Below are positions 30,738-38,081 of a DNA stretch of 64,000 bases, in pieces. This DNA is from Streptomyces sp. NRRL F-6131 (GTDB taxonomy: Bacteria > Actinomycetota > Actinomycetes > Streptomycetales > Streptomycetaceae): positions 186,001 through 250,000 of the forward strand of contig JOHN01000001.1 in assembly GCA_000719695.1 (NCBI GenBank), in the 5' to 3' direction. The translations under genes were made by a program, and so were the position numbers. Within the stretch, counting starts at the first letter, position 1. Each line of letters starts with the position of its first letter. Below the pieces are notes generated by a model. The model made no database searches. It saw nothing but the letters and a program-made list of their open reading frames with translations, and was not told the DNA's origin.

Positions 30738-31178
30738 TCAGCCGGCCGCCGCGGCGTTTTCCGGGCGCTCCGGCCCGCCCGTGTGTTCCGGGTGCTCGCC
30801 GTGCTCCGTGACCGGGGAACCGACGGCGCACTCGTCGAGGAGGGGGCGCAGAGCGGCGTCCACGAGCCGGTAGCGCACCACACGTCCTTCCTTGTCCCCG
30901 GTGACCGCTCCGGCCGTCCGGAGCAGGCGCAGCGCCTGCGAGACGGCGGGGTCGCGCATGCCGGTGGCGACCGCGAGGTCGGAGACGGCGAGCGGTCCGG
31001 TGCGGTGCAGGGCGAGCAGCAGCGCGAGCCGGCCGGGGTCGGCGAGCAGCGAGAAGCGGTCGGCCCAGGACCGGACGTGCGCGCTGTCGCCGATCGCGGC
31101 GATGGCCTCGCAGACCCGGTGGCCGTCGATGGTGCGGTGGCCCGCGCGGTCGGCCGGTACGAGATGCATGTGGCTCAT
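30738..31178 (-). CDS. ArsR/SmtB family metalloregulator, candidate Ni/Co sensor
   Basis: A 146-residue winged-HTH repressor: FSLLADPGRLALLLALHRTG, then LAVSDLAVATGMRDPAVSQA with LRLLRTAGAVTGDKEGR and VVRYRLVD, the classical ArsR fold. The N-terminus MSHMHL and three further histidines before residue 21 recall the N-terminal His-rich metal site of nickel sensors such as NmtR. The alpha-5 helix keeps an Asp (LVDAALRPLLDECA) but not the full His set, and the tail has another His cluster (TEHGEHPEH). It is divergent from a Ni/Co permease gene, and a 14-bp palindrome lies 30 bp upstream of its start. Repression of the permease by Ni or Co is the likely role. Confidence 0.85.
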   Translation of the reverse strand: MSHMHLVPADRAGHRTIDGHRVCEAIAAIGDSAHVRSWADRFSLLADPGRLALLLALHRTGPLAVSDLAVATGMRDPAVSQALRLLRTAGAVTGDKEGRVVRYRLVDAALRPLLDECAVGSPVTEHGEHPEHTGGPERPENAAAAG

Positions 31179-31207
31179 TCTCGCAGGTCGCGGAGTGTGA
31201 TCCTGGA

Positions 31208-31221
31208 CACCTGCGCAGGTG
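31208..31221. promoter_or_regulatory. Perfect 14-bp palindrome, candidate ArsR operator
   Basis: CACCTGCGCAGGTG is a perfect dyad 30 bp upstream of the arsR start and 8 bp upstream of the putative -35 of the permease promoter. Interrupted or short palindromes at this position are typical ArsR/SmtB operators. A half-site-like GCAGGT also occurs near 31184. Confidence 0.6.
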
Positions 31222-31228
31222 CGCAGCC

Positions 31229-31258
31229 TTGCAAGGGTCGTCCGCCGCGCCCTACGGT
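31229..31258 (+). promoter_or_regulatory. Candidate promoter of the Ni/Co permease
   Basis: TTGCAA (31229-31234) and TACGGT (31253-31258) with an 18-bp spacer. Initiation near 31265 would place the start of transcription at the 5' edge of the cobalamin riboswitch and directly downstream of the palindrome. Confidence 0.5.
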
Positions 31259-31440
31259 GTTCCCCGCCGTGGTGCTCGGGAAGACCGGTGACGGACCCTC
31301 AGGGGTCCCAGTCCGGAGCGGCCCTCGCCACTGTGATCGGGGGGAAGTCGTCCGTACCCACGTCGCCACTGGGCGCCTCGCGCGCCTGGGAAGGCGGGTT
31401 CGGGAGCCCCGTCAGCCAGGAGACCGGCCGCGGCATCTCA
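31259..31440 (+). ncRNA. Cobalamin riboswitch
   Basis: The 5' leader of the permease has the conserved blocks of the adenosylcobalamin aptamer in order: GGTGCTCGGGAAGACCGGTG (31271-31290), then CCGGAGCGGCCCTCGCCACT (31313-31332) followed by GTGATCGG, GCCACTGGG, CTGGGAAGGCG, and the hallmark B12 box AGCCAGGAGACCGGCC (31414-31429). It ends about 40 nt before the start codon, so it probably acts by hiding the ribosome binding site. Repression of a cobalt importer by B12 is logical. Confidence 0.9.
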
Positions 31441-31478
31441 CGAAGTCTTTCCACGAGGTGCTGGAGCGTGATCCCAGG

Positions 31479-32600
31479 ATGACCCTGCCCGAAACCGTCG
31501 CCGCCCCGGCGGCGCCCACCCCCCTGCCCACCTTCCGCTGGCGGCGCGAGGACACCGTCCGTACCGCCGGTCTGATGGGCGTGATCCTCGCCATGCACGT
31601 GGTGGCGTTCGGGACGCTGATCTTCCTGGTCGCCCCCGAGAAGTACGAGGTCGGCACCCAGGTCTTCGGGGTGGGCCTGGGCATCACCGCGTACACCCTC
31701 GGGATGCGGCACGCCTTCGACGCCGACCACATCGCGGTGATCGACAACACCACCCGCAAGCTGATGGCGGACGGCAAGCGCCCGGTCTCGGTGGGCTTCT
31801 GGTTCGCGCTGGGGCACTCCTCGATGGTGGTGCTGATGGCCGCCCTGGTGGCGGGCGGCGCCCAGCTGGCCAACACCCTGATGGACGACGACTCCGCCAC
31901 CCACCAGTGGCTGGGCATGGTCGGCACCTCGGCCTCCGGGGCCTTCCTCTACCTGATCGGCGCGCTCAACCTGGTCGCGCTGTTCGGCATCCTCAAGGTG
32001 TTCCGTTCGATGCGGGCGGGCCGGTTCGACGAGGCCGAGCTGGAGGAGCACCTCAACGCGCGGGGCCTGCTGGCCCGGGTCCTGAACCGGGCGACCCGCT
32101 CGATCACCCGCCCCGGGCAGATGTTCCCGGTCGGCATGGTGCTGGGCCTGGGCTTCGACACGGCGACCGAGGTCACCCTGATGGTGATGGCCGGCTCCGG
32201 CGCGGCCTCCGGCCTGCCCTGGTACGCCATCGTCTGCCTGCCGTTGCTGTTCGCGGCCGGCATGAGCCTGTTCGACACCCTGGACGGCACCTTCATGAAC
32301 TTCGCCTACCAGTGGGCGTTCTCCAACCCGGTGCGCAAGGTGTACTACAACCTGACCATCACCGGGCTTTCCATCGCGGTGGCCTTCGTCATCGGCACCA
32401 TCGAACTGGTCAACGTCCTGCACGAGAAGCTGGACCTCACCGACCCGGTGACCGGCTGGATCGCGGACATCTCCCTGGACAACGTCGGCTACGCGATCGT
32501 CGGCCTCTTCGTGGTGGTCTGGGCCGCCGCCATCGCCTACTGGCGGCTCGCCGGCGTCGAGAAGAAGTGGGCCCCGACCCCGGCCGGGGGCGCCGACTAG
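31479..32600 (+). CDS. Nickel/cobalt transporter, NiCoT family
   Basis: A 373-residue polytopic membrane protein of the NiCoT (HoxN/NixA/NhlF) class with about eight transmembrane helices. The family signatures are intact: RHAFDADHI (metal-selective H-x4-D-H on helix II), FALGHSSMV, LGFDTATEV and GMSLFDTLDG. The riboswitch upstream suggests the physiological substrate is cobalt for B12, though nickel transport is also possible. ATG 31479 has only a weak site, and GTG 31458 in the same frame is a weaker alternative. It is divergent from an ArsR gene. Confidence 0.94.
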   Translation: MTLPETVAAPAAPTPLPTFRWRREDTVRTAGLMGVILAMHVVAFGTLIFLVAPEKYEVGTQVFGVGLGITAYTLGMRHAFDADHIAVIDNTTRKLMADGKRPVSVGFWFALGHSSMVVLMAALVAGGAQLANTLMDDDSATHQWLGMVGTSASGAFLYLIGALNLVALFGILKVFRSMRAGRFDEAELEEHLNARGLLARVLNRATRSITRPGQMFPVGMVLGLGFDTATEVTLMVMAGSGAASGLPWYAIVCLPLLFAAGMSLFDTLDGTFMNFAYQWAFSNPVRKVYYNLTITGLSIAVAFVIGTIELVNVLHEKLDLTDPVTGWIADISLDNVGYAIVGLFVVVWAAAIAYWRLAGVEKKWAPTPAGGAD

Positions 32601-32624
32601 CGCCCCGGGTCGCTCCTCGGGCCG

Positions 32625-32660
32625 CGCCCCCGGTGCCCGGGCCCAGCCCGGGTGGGGGCG
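32625..32660 (+). terminator. Probable terminator after the Ni/Co permease
   Basis: A two-part hairpin: CGCCCCC (32625-32631) pairs with GGGGGCG (32654-32660), with an inner CCCGGG/CCCGGG stem (32636-32641 with 32647-32652). It lies 25 bp after the stop codon. Confidence 0.55.
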
Positions 32661-32701
32661 TTCGGCGGGCGGATCGGGGGTGGGGTTCGTAGGCTCGACC
32701 C

Positions 32702-33808
32702 ATGGCTGATGCGTACGCGGGCCGGCGGGAGCGGTTGCGGGAGCACTGCGGTGCGGCCGGTGCCGACGCTGCGCTGATCACCCGGGCGGCGAACGTGCGG
32801 TACCTGACCGGGTGCCCGCCGTGCGGGGCGACCCTGCTGCTGACCCGGGACCGGGTGCTGCTGGCGCTGCCCGACGACCTCCCGCCGGACGACACCGGTG
32901 AGCACCTGATCGCCCCCGACGTGGCCCAGCTGCCGGTGGCGGCCGGTGCGGACACCGCGCTGGCCGCGGCCGCCGCCGCGGCGCGGCTGCGGGTGGCCGG
33001 GCTGGCGGTGGAGGAGCACGACCTGACGGTCACCCGCCACCGGGCGGTGGCCGGGCTGGTCGAGGGCGCCCGGCTGGCGGACGTCGGACAGGCGGTCGAG
33101 CGGCTGCGGGTGGTCAAGGACGAGCACGAGATCGCCGACCTCAGGATCGCCGCCGAGATCGCCGACCAGGCGCTCGGCGAGCTGCTGGAGTCGATCCTGG
33201 TCGGCCGGACGGAGCGGCACCTGGCGATGGAGCTGGAACGCCGGATGATCGACCACGGCGCGGACCGCGCGGCCTTCCCGGTCTCGGTCGGCACCGGCAG
33301 CCACTCCGGCCAGCCGGCGCACCAGCCCACCGACCGGCGGGTGGAGGAGGGCGACTTCCTCACCGTGGTGCTCGGTGCGCAGTACCGCGGGTACGGGGTC
33401 TCCACCGCGCGGACCTTCGTGATCGGGGCGGCCCCGGCGCCCTGGCAGGTCGAGCTGCACCGGCTGGTGTTCCGGGCCCAGCGGGCCGGTCGGGAGGCGC
33501 TCGGGCCGGGTGTCGAGCAGCACGTGCCGGACCAGGCCGCGCGGGAGATCCTGCAGTCCGCCGGGCACACGGAGGGCTCTCCGCACCCGATCGGCCACGG
33601 GATCGGTCTGGAGATCCGGGAGGCACCGCGCCTCGGCCCGACGGACATGGGTAAACTGGACAGCCGCGTGCCGGTCACCGTCGGCCCGGGGGTCCACCTC
33701 CCGGGACGGGGCGGGGTCCGGATCGAGGACACGCTCGTCGTGCGCCCTCTGGAAGAGGGCGGGCCCGAGCTGCTCACCATCACCACCAAGGAGCTCCTCG
33801 CGCTGTGA
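32702..33808 (+). CDS. M24 (Xaa-Pro) peptidase homologue lacking metal ligands
   Basis: A 368-residue protein with an N-terminal creatinase-like domain (about 1-125) and a C-terminal pita-bread domain that aligns over its whole length with Xaa-Pro aminopeptidases: VVKDEHEIADLRIAAEIADQ, GDFLTVVLGAQYRGYGVSTA, HPIGHGIGLEIREAP, PGVHLPGRGGVRIED. Three of the five metal ligands appear replaced. The first Asp (in V-D-x-G-A) is Val, the second (in S-D-x-T-R-T) is Ser, and the Glu of E-P-G is Gly. The ligand His in GHGIG and the last Glu in RIED remain. I therefore expect no ordinary metallopeptidase activity. ATG 32702. efp follows after 66 bp. Confidence 0.88.
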   Translation: MADAYAGRRERLREHCGAAGADAALITRAANVRYLTGCPPCGATLLLTRDRVLLALPDDLPPDDTGEHLIAPDVAQLPVAAGADTALAAAAAAARLRVAGLAVEEHDLTVTRHRAVAGLVEGARLADVGQAVERLRVVKDEHEIADLRIAAEIADQALGELLESILVGRTERHLAMELERRMIDHGADRAAFPVSVGTGSHSGQPAHQPTDRRVEEGDFLTVVLGAQYRGYGVSTARTFVIGAAPAPWQVELHRLVFRAQRAGREALGPGVEQHVPDQAAREILQSAGHTEGSPHPIGHGIGLEIREAPRLGPTDMGKLDSRVPVTVGPGVHLPGRGGVRIEDTLVVRPLEEGGPELLTITTKELLAL

Positions 33809-33874
33809 CGCAGCTGCGGCACAGGGACGCGTCCCTTGGTTCCTTGACAGCTATATCCAGGAGTAAGTGCGCCC

Positions 33875-34438
33875 GTGGCTTCCACGAACGATCTCAAGAA
33901 CGGCATGGTCCTCAAGCTGGAGGGCGGCAAGCTCTGGTCCGTCGTCGAGTTCCAGCACGTCAAGCCCGGCAAGGGTCCGGCCTTCGTGCGCACCAAGCTC
34001 AAGGAGGTCCTGACGGGCAAGGTCGTCGACAAGACCTTCAACGCGGGCACCAAGGTCGAGACCGCCAACGTCGACAAGCGCGGCATGCAGTTCTCGTACA
34101 AGGACGGCGAGAACTTCGTGTTCATGGACATGGACACCTACGACCAGCTGACCGTCGAGCCGAACGTGGTCGGCGACGCCGCCAAGTACCTGCTGGAGGG
34201 CTTCGAGGCCCTGGTCGCGACCAACGAGGGCGCGGTCCTGTACATCGAGCTCCCGGCCGCGGTCGAGCTCGTCATCGCCGAGACCGAGCCGGGCGTCCAG
34301 GGCGACCGCTCCACCGGTGGCACCAAGCCGGCCACCCTGGAGACCGGTGCCGAGATCCAGGTGCCGCTCTTCATCACCACCGGCGAGAAGGTCAAGGTCG
34401 ACACCCGCGACGGCAGCTACCTCGGCCGGGTGAAGTAA
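33875..34438 (+). CDS. efp: Translation elongation factor P
   Basis: A 187-residue EF-P with KOW-like domain I and two OB-fold domains ([19 protein letters not shown], then [20 protein letters not shown]). It relieves ribosomes stalled at polyproline runs. The domain I loop reads Pro31-Gly-Lys33-Gly-Pro35; this palindromic PGKGP form is known from actinobacteria whose EF-P works without modification of the lysine. GTG 33875 with CAGGAG upstream. It is 66 bp after an M24 homologue and 4 bp before nusB, likely one transcript. Confidence 0.97.
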   Translation: MASTNDLKNGMVLKLEGGKLWSVVEFQHVKPGKGPAFVRTKLKEVLTGKVVDKTFNAGTKVETANVDKRGMQFSYKDGENFVFMDMDTYDQLTVEPNVVGDAAKYLLEGFEALVATNEGAVLYIELPAAVELVIAETEPGVQGDRSTGGTKPATLETGAEIQVPLFITTGEKVKVDTRDGSYLGRVK

Positions 34439-34442
34439 GTCC

Positions 34443-34880
34443 GTGTCGTCCGCACGCACCAAGGCCCGCACGCGAGCCTTCCAGATCCTGTTCGAGGCCG
34501 ACCACCGCGGGGTCGACCCGCTGACGGTCCTCGCCGACTGGGTGGCCCGGGCCCGGGAGCCCAAGCCGGACGAGGGCACCCCGCAGGTCGGTGAGTACAC
34601 CATGGAGCTGGTCGAGGGGTACGTCCAGTACGCCCGCCGGATCGACGAGCTGATCTCGCAGTACGCCGTCGGCTGGACCCTCGACCGCATGCCGATCGCG
34701 GACCGCAACGTCCTGCGACTCGGCGCGTACGAGCTGATCTGGGAGGACGGCGTCCCGGACGCGGTCGTCGTCGACGAGGCGGTGGAGATCGCCAAGGAGT
34801 TCTCCACCGACGACTCCCCGGCGTTCGTCAACGGACTGCTGGCCCGCTTCATGGAGCTCAAGCCGAGCATCCGCCGCTGA
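34443..34880 (+). CDS. nusB: Transcription antitermination factor NusB
   Basis: A 145-residue all-helical protein that with NusE/S10 binds boxA of rRNA leaders. N-terminal SSARTKARTRAFQILFEAD carries the Arg-rich RNA-contact surface. DRMPIADRNVLRLGAYELIW and VVDEAVEIAKEFSTDDSP, with FVNGLLARF, are the conserved C-terminal helices. GTG 34443 is 4 nt after efp. A strong terminator follows. Confidence 0.96.
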   Translation: MSSARTKARTRAFQILFEADHRGVDPLTVLADWVARAREPKPDEGTPQVGEYTMELVEGYVQYARRIDELISQYAVGWTLDRMPIADRNVLRLGAYELIWEDGVPDAVVVDEAVEIAKEFSTDDSPAFVNGLLARFMELKPSIRR

Positions 34881-34915
34881 GGCGCGCACCGCGCCCGGCT
34901 GAACCGCGCCGCATC

Positions 34916-34952
34916 GAACGGCCGTCGGACCACAATGGTCCGACGGCCGTTC
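34916..34952 (+). terminator. Terminator after efp-nusB
   Basis: A perfect 17-bp stem (34916-34932 with 34936-34952) around CAA, 36 bp after the nusB stop. It is ended by TTCC, so the U-tract is minimal. Confidence 0.85.
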
Positions 34953-35059
34953 CGCATGGTCACCGAGCCGCGTAAGGTGGGCCCTACTCGCCAGTAACCT
35001 GGTGCGCCGGCGGCCCCGTGCCCGCCGGCGACCCCGCAGCGAAGGGCAGGCCACCCCCC

Positions 35060-35899
35060 ATGACCACGGCGATCCGCAGCGAGTTCGACCAGGGCATCGC
35101 CCTCACCCCGCACCCGGACGAGCCCGGCCGGTACGACGGCGAACTCGGCGCTGGCTGGCAGATCGGCGGAGGCGTCAACGGCGGACTGCTGCTGGCCGTC
35201 GCCGGCCACGCGCTCTCGCTCGCGCACACCGCCCGGCCGGAGAGCGCGGGCCACGCCGACCCGGTCTCGATCAGCGGCTACTACCTCTCCGCGGCCACCC
35301 CCGGCCCCGCCACCGTGCGCACCGACGTGGTCCGCACCGGCCGCACGCTCTCCACCGGCACCGCCGCGCTCAGCCAGGACGGCGTGGAGCGGCTGAGAGT
35401 GCTGGCCACCCACGGCGACCTCGCCACCCACGACGGCGACGTGCGCACCAGCGCCGTCCCGCCGCAGCTGCCGCCGCCGGACCAGTGCATCGGCGTCGAG
35501 CACGCGCCCAAGGAGCTGATCGCGCAGGCCGCGCTGCTGGAGCGGTTCGACATGCGGCTCGACCCGGCCACCATCGGCTGGGCGCTCGGGCAGCCCTCCG
35601 GCACCGGCCGGATCCAGGGCTGGTTCCGGCTCGCGGACGGCCGCGAGCCCGACCCGCTGCTGCTCCTGCTGGTCGCCGACGCGCTGCCGCCGGTCACCTT
35701 CGACCTCGGGATGCCCGGCTGGGCGCCCACCGTCGAGCTGACCGTGCACCTGCGGGCCAAGCCCGCCCCGGGCTGGCTGCGGGTCGTCCACGCCACCCGG
35801 AACCTGGCCGGCGGGTACTTCGAGGAGGATGCCGAGGTCTGGGACGAGACCGGCCGCCTGGTCGCCCAGTCCCGCCAGCTCGCCCGGGTGCCCAGGTAG
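35060..35899 (+). CDS. Acyl-CoA thioesterase-like double hot-dog protein
   Basis: A 279-residue cytoplasmic protein with two hot-dog folds. The first half holds GWQIGGGVNGGLLLAVAG, which is the substrate-helix signature of TesB-like and actinobacterial thioesterase-family proteins, then SISGYYLSAATPGPATVRTD. The second half has DPLLLLLVADALPPVTFDLG and VELTVHLRAKPAPGWLRV. Substrate unknown. ATG 35060 is preceded by GAAGGGCAGG; an ATG at 35018 would add 14 residues without support. Single-gene transcription unit after the nusB terminator. Confidence 0.88.
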   Translation: MTTAIRSEFDQGIALTPHPDEPGRYDGELGAGWQIGGGVNGGLLLAVAGHALSLAHTARPESAGHADPVSISGYYLSAATPGPATVRTDVVRTGRTLSTGTAALSQDGVERLRVLATHGDLATHDGDVRTSAVPPQLPPPDQCIGVEHAPKELIAQAALLERFDMRLDPATIGWALGQPSGTGRIQGWFRLADGREPDPLLLLLVADALPPVTFDLGMPGWAPTVELTVHLRAKPAPGWLRVVHATRNLAGGYFEEDAEVWDETGRLVAQSRQLARVPR

Positions 35900-36225
35900 T
35901 TCGCCCGCCCGCCGGGCTCGGGGCTCGAGGCGGGAGTCGCCCGCTCGCCGGGGCGCGCGGGGGCGGTCGTGCGCCGTCGTGCGCGGGCGGGGTGGCCGGA
36001 TCGGTGTGAGCGGGTGGGCACGGGCTGTGACGGCCGCGCCTCGCGCGGGGCGGATGCGCGGGGCGCGACCGGGCGGGCGCACAACCGTGCGTGACTCCAA
36101 ACATCCGATTCACCCTCGGTTACAGTCCTGTGACACGTCGTACGTGTGCGCCACGCGGGGCGGGGGAGGACAAGGGCGGCGGTGCCACCCGCCGCCGCCC
36201 CGCCCGCCCCGCCCGAGGAGCCCCG
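35900..36225 (+). promoter_or_regulatory. Intergenic region with promoter of the following orphan gene (326 bp)
   Basis: No gene is seen. The first 190 bp are plain G+C-rich sequence. From about 36090 the composition becomes AT-richer, with a good -10 box TACAGT (36121-36126). An inverted repeat ACACG-N5-CGTGT (36133-36147) sits where transcription would start and may be an operator. The ribosome binding site GAGGAG of the next gene is at 36215-36220. Confidence 0.5.
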
Positions 36226-37146
36226 ATGAGCCGCAACGGCCGCGCCCGCCGCACCCCCGACTGCACCGCCGCCGGTCCGCGCCCCCGGGTCCGTCCGCGC
36301 GCCGCCGCCGAGCGCGCCGAGGGCTGCGAGCGGCAGCGGTCCGAGGGGGCCGGCCAGGCCTTCGTGATCGGCGTGCTGACCAGCGCCGCCGACTTCGAGG
36401 CGGCCCGCGCCTGGCAGCTCTCCGACGCCCCGGACCACGAGCGCTACCTGGTGGAGACGGCCGAGCTGCTCGCCGACGCCCGCCGCCGGTTCGACACCGT
36501 CCGGGCGCGGATGTTCCACCCGCAGGACTTCGCCGAGTTCTGCCTGCTGCACGGCCTCGACCCGGCCGAGCCGGCCGCTCGCGAGCGCTACCTGGTCAAC
36601 CCGCCGCTGCGCACCCAGCTGCTCGCCTACCAGGGCGAGGAGCTGGCCGACGACTTCCTGCCCCGGCTGGTGCGGGCCCGCGAGAACGGTCTGACCCTGC
36701 GCCACGCCGACCTGCTGCTCGACGGCCGGCTGTACGGGGAGCGCGACGACACGGTGCGCGGTGCCTACGAGCGCGGCGCCGAGGTGTTCCGCCGGATGCT
36801 GCTCGGGGCCGGCAGCGGCGTCTACGAGCTGCGCCTGGCGGTGGACGCGCCCGGCGGGCGGCTGGCCGCGGCGGCCCGGGTGCTGCAGTGGGAGGACGGC
36901 GTGGTCCGGATCAACGACGAGGACCTCGAACTGCTCTGCGCGGTGCTCTGCGCCGGGCTGGTCCGTGAGCTGCCCGGCCTCGCGGTGCTGCACGGCGCCC
37001 AGGGGTCGGCGGCGTCCTGCGGGGAGTACCGGCAGACGGCCTGGGCCTGGGCCGGGGAGGGCCGGGTGTGGACGCCGACGGCCGGCCCGGTCCGGCTGGA
37101 CGGCGTGGCCGCCGAGCCGGGCTACCGGCTGGAGACGGTCTGCTGA
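36226..37146 (+). CDS. Hypothetical protein of actinomycetes
   Basis: A 306-residue protein I do not recognise. The first 45 residues are Arg/Ala-rich and probably disordered. The rest is a compact, mostly helical domain: FVIGVLTSAADFEAARAWQL, then HPQDFAEFCLLHGLDPAEPA, and a C-terminal part with alternating strands (YELRLAVDAPGGRLAAAARV and VLHGAQGSAASCGEYRQTAW). No transmembrane segment or catalytic signature is visible. ATG 36226 has GAGGAG 5 nt upstream; a longer frame from 36091 would encode promoter sequence. It converges on bldD over a hairpin. A promoter with a possible operator precedes it. Confidence 0.78.
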   Translation: MSRNGRARRTPDCTAAGPRPRVRPRAAAERAEGCERQRSEGAGQAFVIGVLTSAADFEAARAWQLSDAPDHERYLVETAELLADARRRFDTVRARMFHPQDFAEFCLLHGLDPAEPAARERYLVNPPLRTQLLAYQGEELADDFLPRLVRARENGLTLRHADLLLDGRLYGERDDTVRGAYERGAEVFRRMLLGAGSGVYELRLAVDAPGGRLAAAARVLQWEDGVVRINDEDLELLCAVLCAGLVRELPGLAVLHGAQGSAASCGEYRQTAWAWAGEGRVWTPTAGPVRLDGVAAEPGYRLETVC

Positions 37147-37164
37147 CCGCCCGCGGGAACGCCG

Positions 37165-37193
37165 CGGCGCGGCACCCCCTGGGGGCCGCGCCG
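37165..37193. terminator. Terminator between convergent orphan gene and bldD
   Basis: A 9-bp stem CGGCGCGGC/GCCGCGCCG (37165-37173 with 37185-37193) with an inner ACCCCCTGGGG that can extend it. It lies between two convergent stop codons. Confidence 0.6.
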
Positions 37194-37248
37194 TGACGTT
37201 TCTGCTGGTGCTCGCCGTTCCCGCAGCCCGGAACGGCGGAGGCGGGAG

Positions 37249-37752
37249 TCAGCCCGTCTCCTCCTCGCGCACCGCACGGCGCGCGTCGGGGTTGAGGACG
37301 CCCCAGGAGATGAGCTGCTCGGTGAGGATCGACGGCGACTGGTCGTAGATCACGGCCAGGGTGCGCAGGTCGTCCTGGCGGATCGACAGCACCTTGCCGT
37401 TGTAGTCGCCCCGCTGGCTCTGGATGGTCGCCGCGTAGCGCTGCAGCGGACCGGCCTTCTCGGACGGGACCTGGGTCAGTCTCTCCAGGTCGAGCACCAG
37501 GCGCGGCGGCGGCTCGGCCGCGCCGCCGGGGGTGCCGCCGGGCAGGAGCTCCTGCACCGGGACCCCGTAGAACTCGGCCAGTTCCGCCAGCCGCTGCACG
37601 GTGACCGCACGGTCGCCACGCTCGTAAGAGCCGACGACGACTGCCTTCCAGCGCCCCTGGGACTTCTCCTCGACACCGTGCAGGGAGAGACCCTGCTGAG
37701 TGCGGATGGCTCGGAGCTTGCCTCCGAGCTGCTTCGCGTAGTCGCTGGACAT
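37249..37752 (-). CDS. bldD: Developmental master repressor BldD
   Basis: A 167-residue regulator that holds back sporulation genes during vegetative growth and dimerises on tetrameric cyclic-di-GMP. The N-terminal HTH_3 domain (about 1-75) reads YAKQLGGKLRAIRTQQGLSL, followed by SYERGDRAVTVQRLAELAEF. The C-terminal domain keeps the two c-di-GMP binding elements, the R-x-D-D box in LSIRQDDLRTLAV and the upstream Arg/Gln motif IQSQRGDYNGK. ATG 37752 has GGGGAG at 5-9 nt. An in-frame ATG at 37848 would include the operator region and is rejected. A candidate autoregulatory BldD box is at 37840-37854. Confidence 0.97.
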   Translation of the reverse strand: MSSDYAKQLGGKLRAIRTQQGLSLHGVEEKSQGRWKAVVVGSYERGDRAVTVQRLAELAEFYGVPVQELLPGGTPGGAAEPPPRLVLDLERLTQVPSEKAGPLQRYAATIQSQRGDYNGKVLSIRQDDLRTLAVIYDQSPSILTEQLISWGVLNPDARRAVREEETG

Positions 37753-37839
37753 TGATCTCCCCGGACGAGATTGCTTCGCGTTCAGTGGTGGGTCACGGGC
37801 GATGCCGACGCCGTTACCGGTGGGTTCGACGTCAGTCTC

Positions 37840-37854
37840 GTAACTCACTGTGAG
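37840..37854. promoter_or_regulatory. Candidate BldD box upstream of bldD
   Basis: GTAACTCACTGTGAG matches the reported BldD pseudopalindrome nTnACnC(A/T)GnGTnAn at all fixed positions but one (C for G in the centre). An adjacent GGTTAC gives a second half-site. It is 88 bp upstream of the bldD start, in line with the known autorepression of bldD. The rest of this 329-bp divergent region holds the pyr promoter and leader. Confidence 0.6.
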
Positions 37855-37966
37855 GTTACGTAGAGTGAGGTAGTTGCGTCAAGCCGAATGGGGCAGTCGT
37901 GCGAATGGGCCGCATCAGGGGTGCGTCCGCCACGTGAACCGGGGGAAGCGGAACGATGGCCGTCGG

Positions 37967-37993
37967 TTGGCCGCAGCATCACGCTGGTAGGAT
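37967..37993 (+). promoter_or_regulatory. Candidate promoter of the pyr operon
   Basis: TTGGCC (37967-37972) and TAGGAT (37988-37993), with a short 15-bp spacer. Initiation near 38000 would give a leader of about 80 nt that carries the PyrR-binding hairpin. Confidence 0.5.
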
Positions 37994-38044
37994 GACCGGA
38001 GCCCGCGCCGCAGGTCGGCGGGGGTCTCCCGACATCCTTTAAGA

Positions 38045-38070
38045 CCCGTCCCGTGAGGCGGGGAAGGAGG
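38045..38070 (+). promoter_or_regulatory. PyrR-binding hairpin overlapping the pyrR ribosome binding site
   Basis: CCCGTCCCGTGAGGCGGGG (38045-38063) contains the PyrR recognition consensus UCCNGNGAGGY exactly and can fold into a stem-loop with the recognition sequence in the loop. It runs directly into the ribosome binding site GGGAAGGAGG (38061-38070). PyrR-UMP bound here would block translation, as shown in Mycobacterium smegmatis, rather than cause antitermination as in Bacillus. Confidence 0.75.
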
Positions 38071-38081
38071 TCCGCTTCGGC

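Noticed and set aside
36115..36136. BldD box upstream of the orphan gene
   Set aside because: GTTAC and GTGAC are present, but the spacing is one base too long and the centre does not match the consensus.
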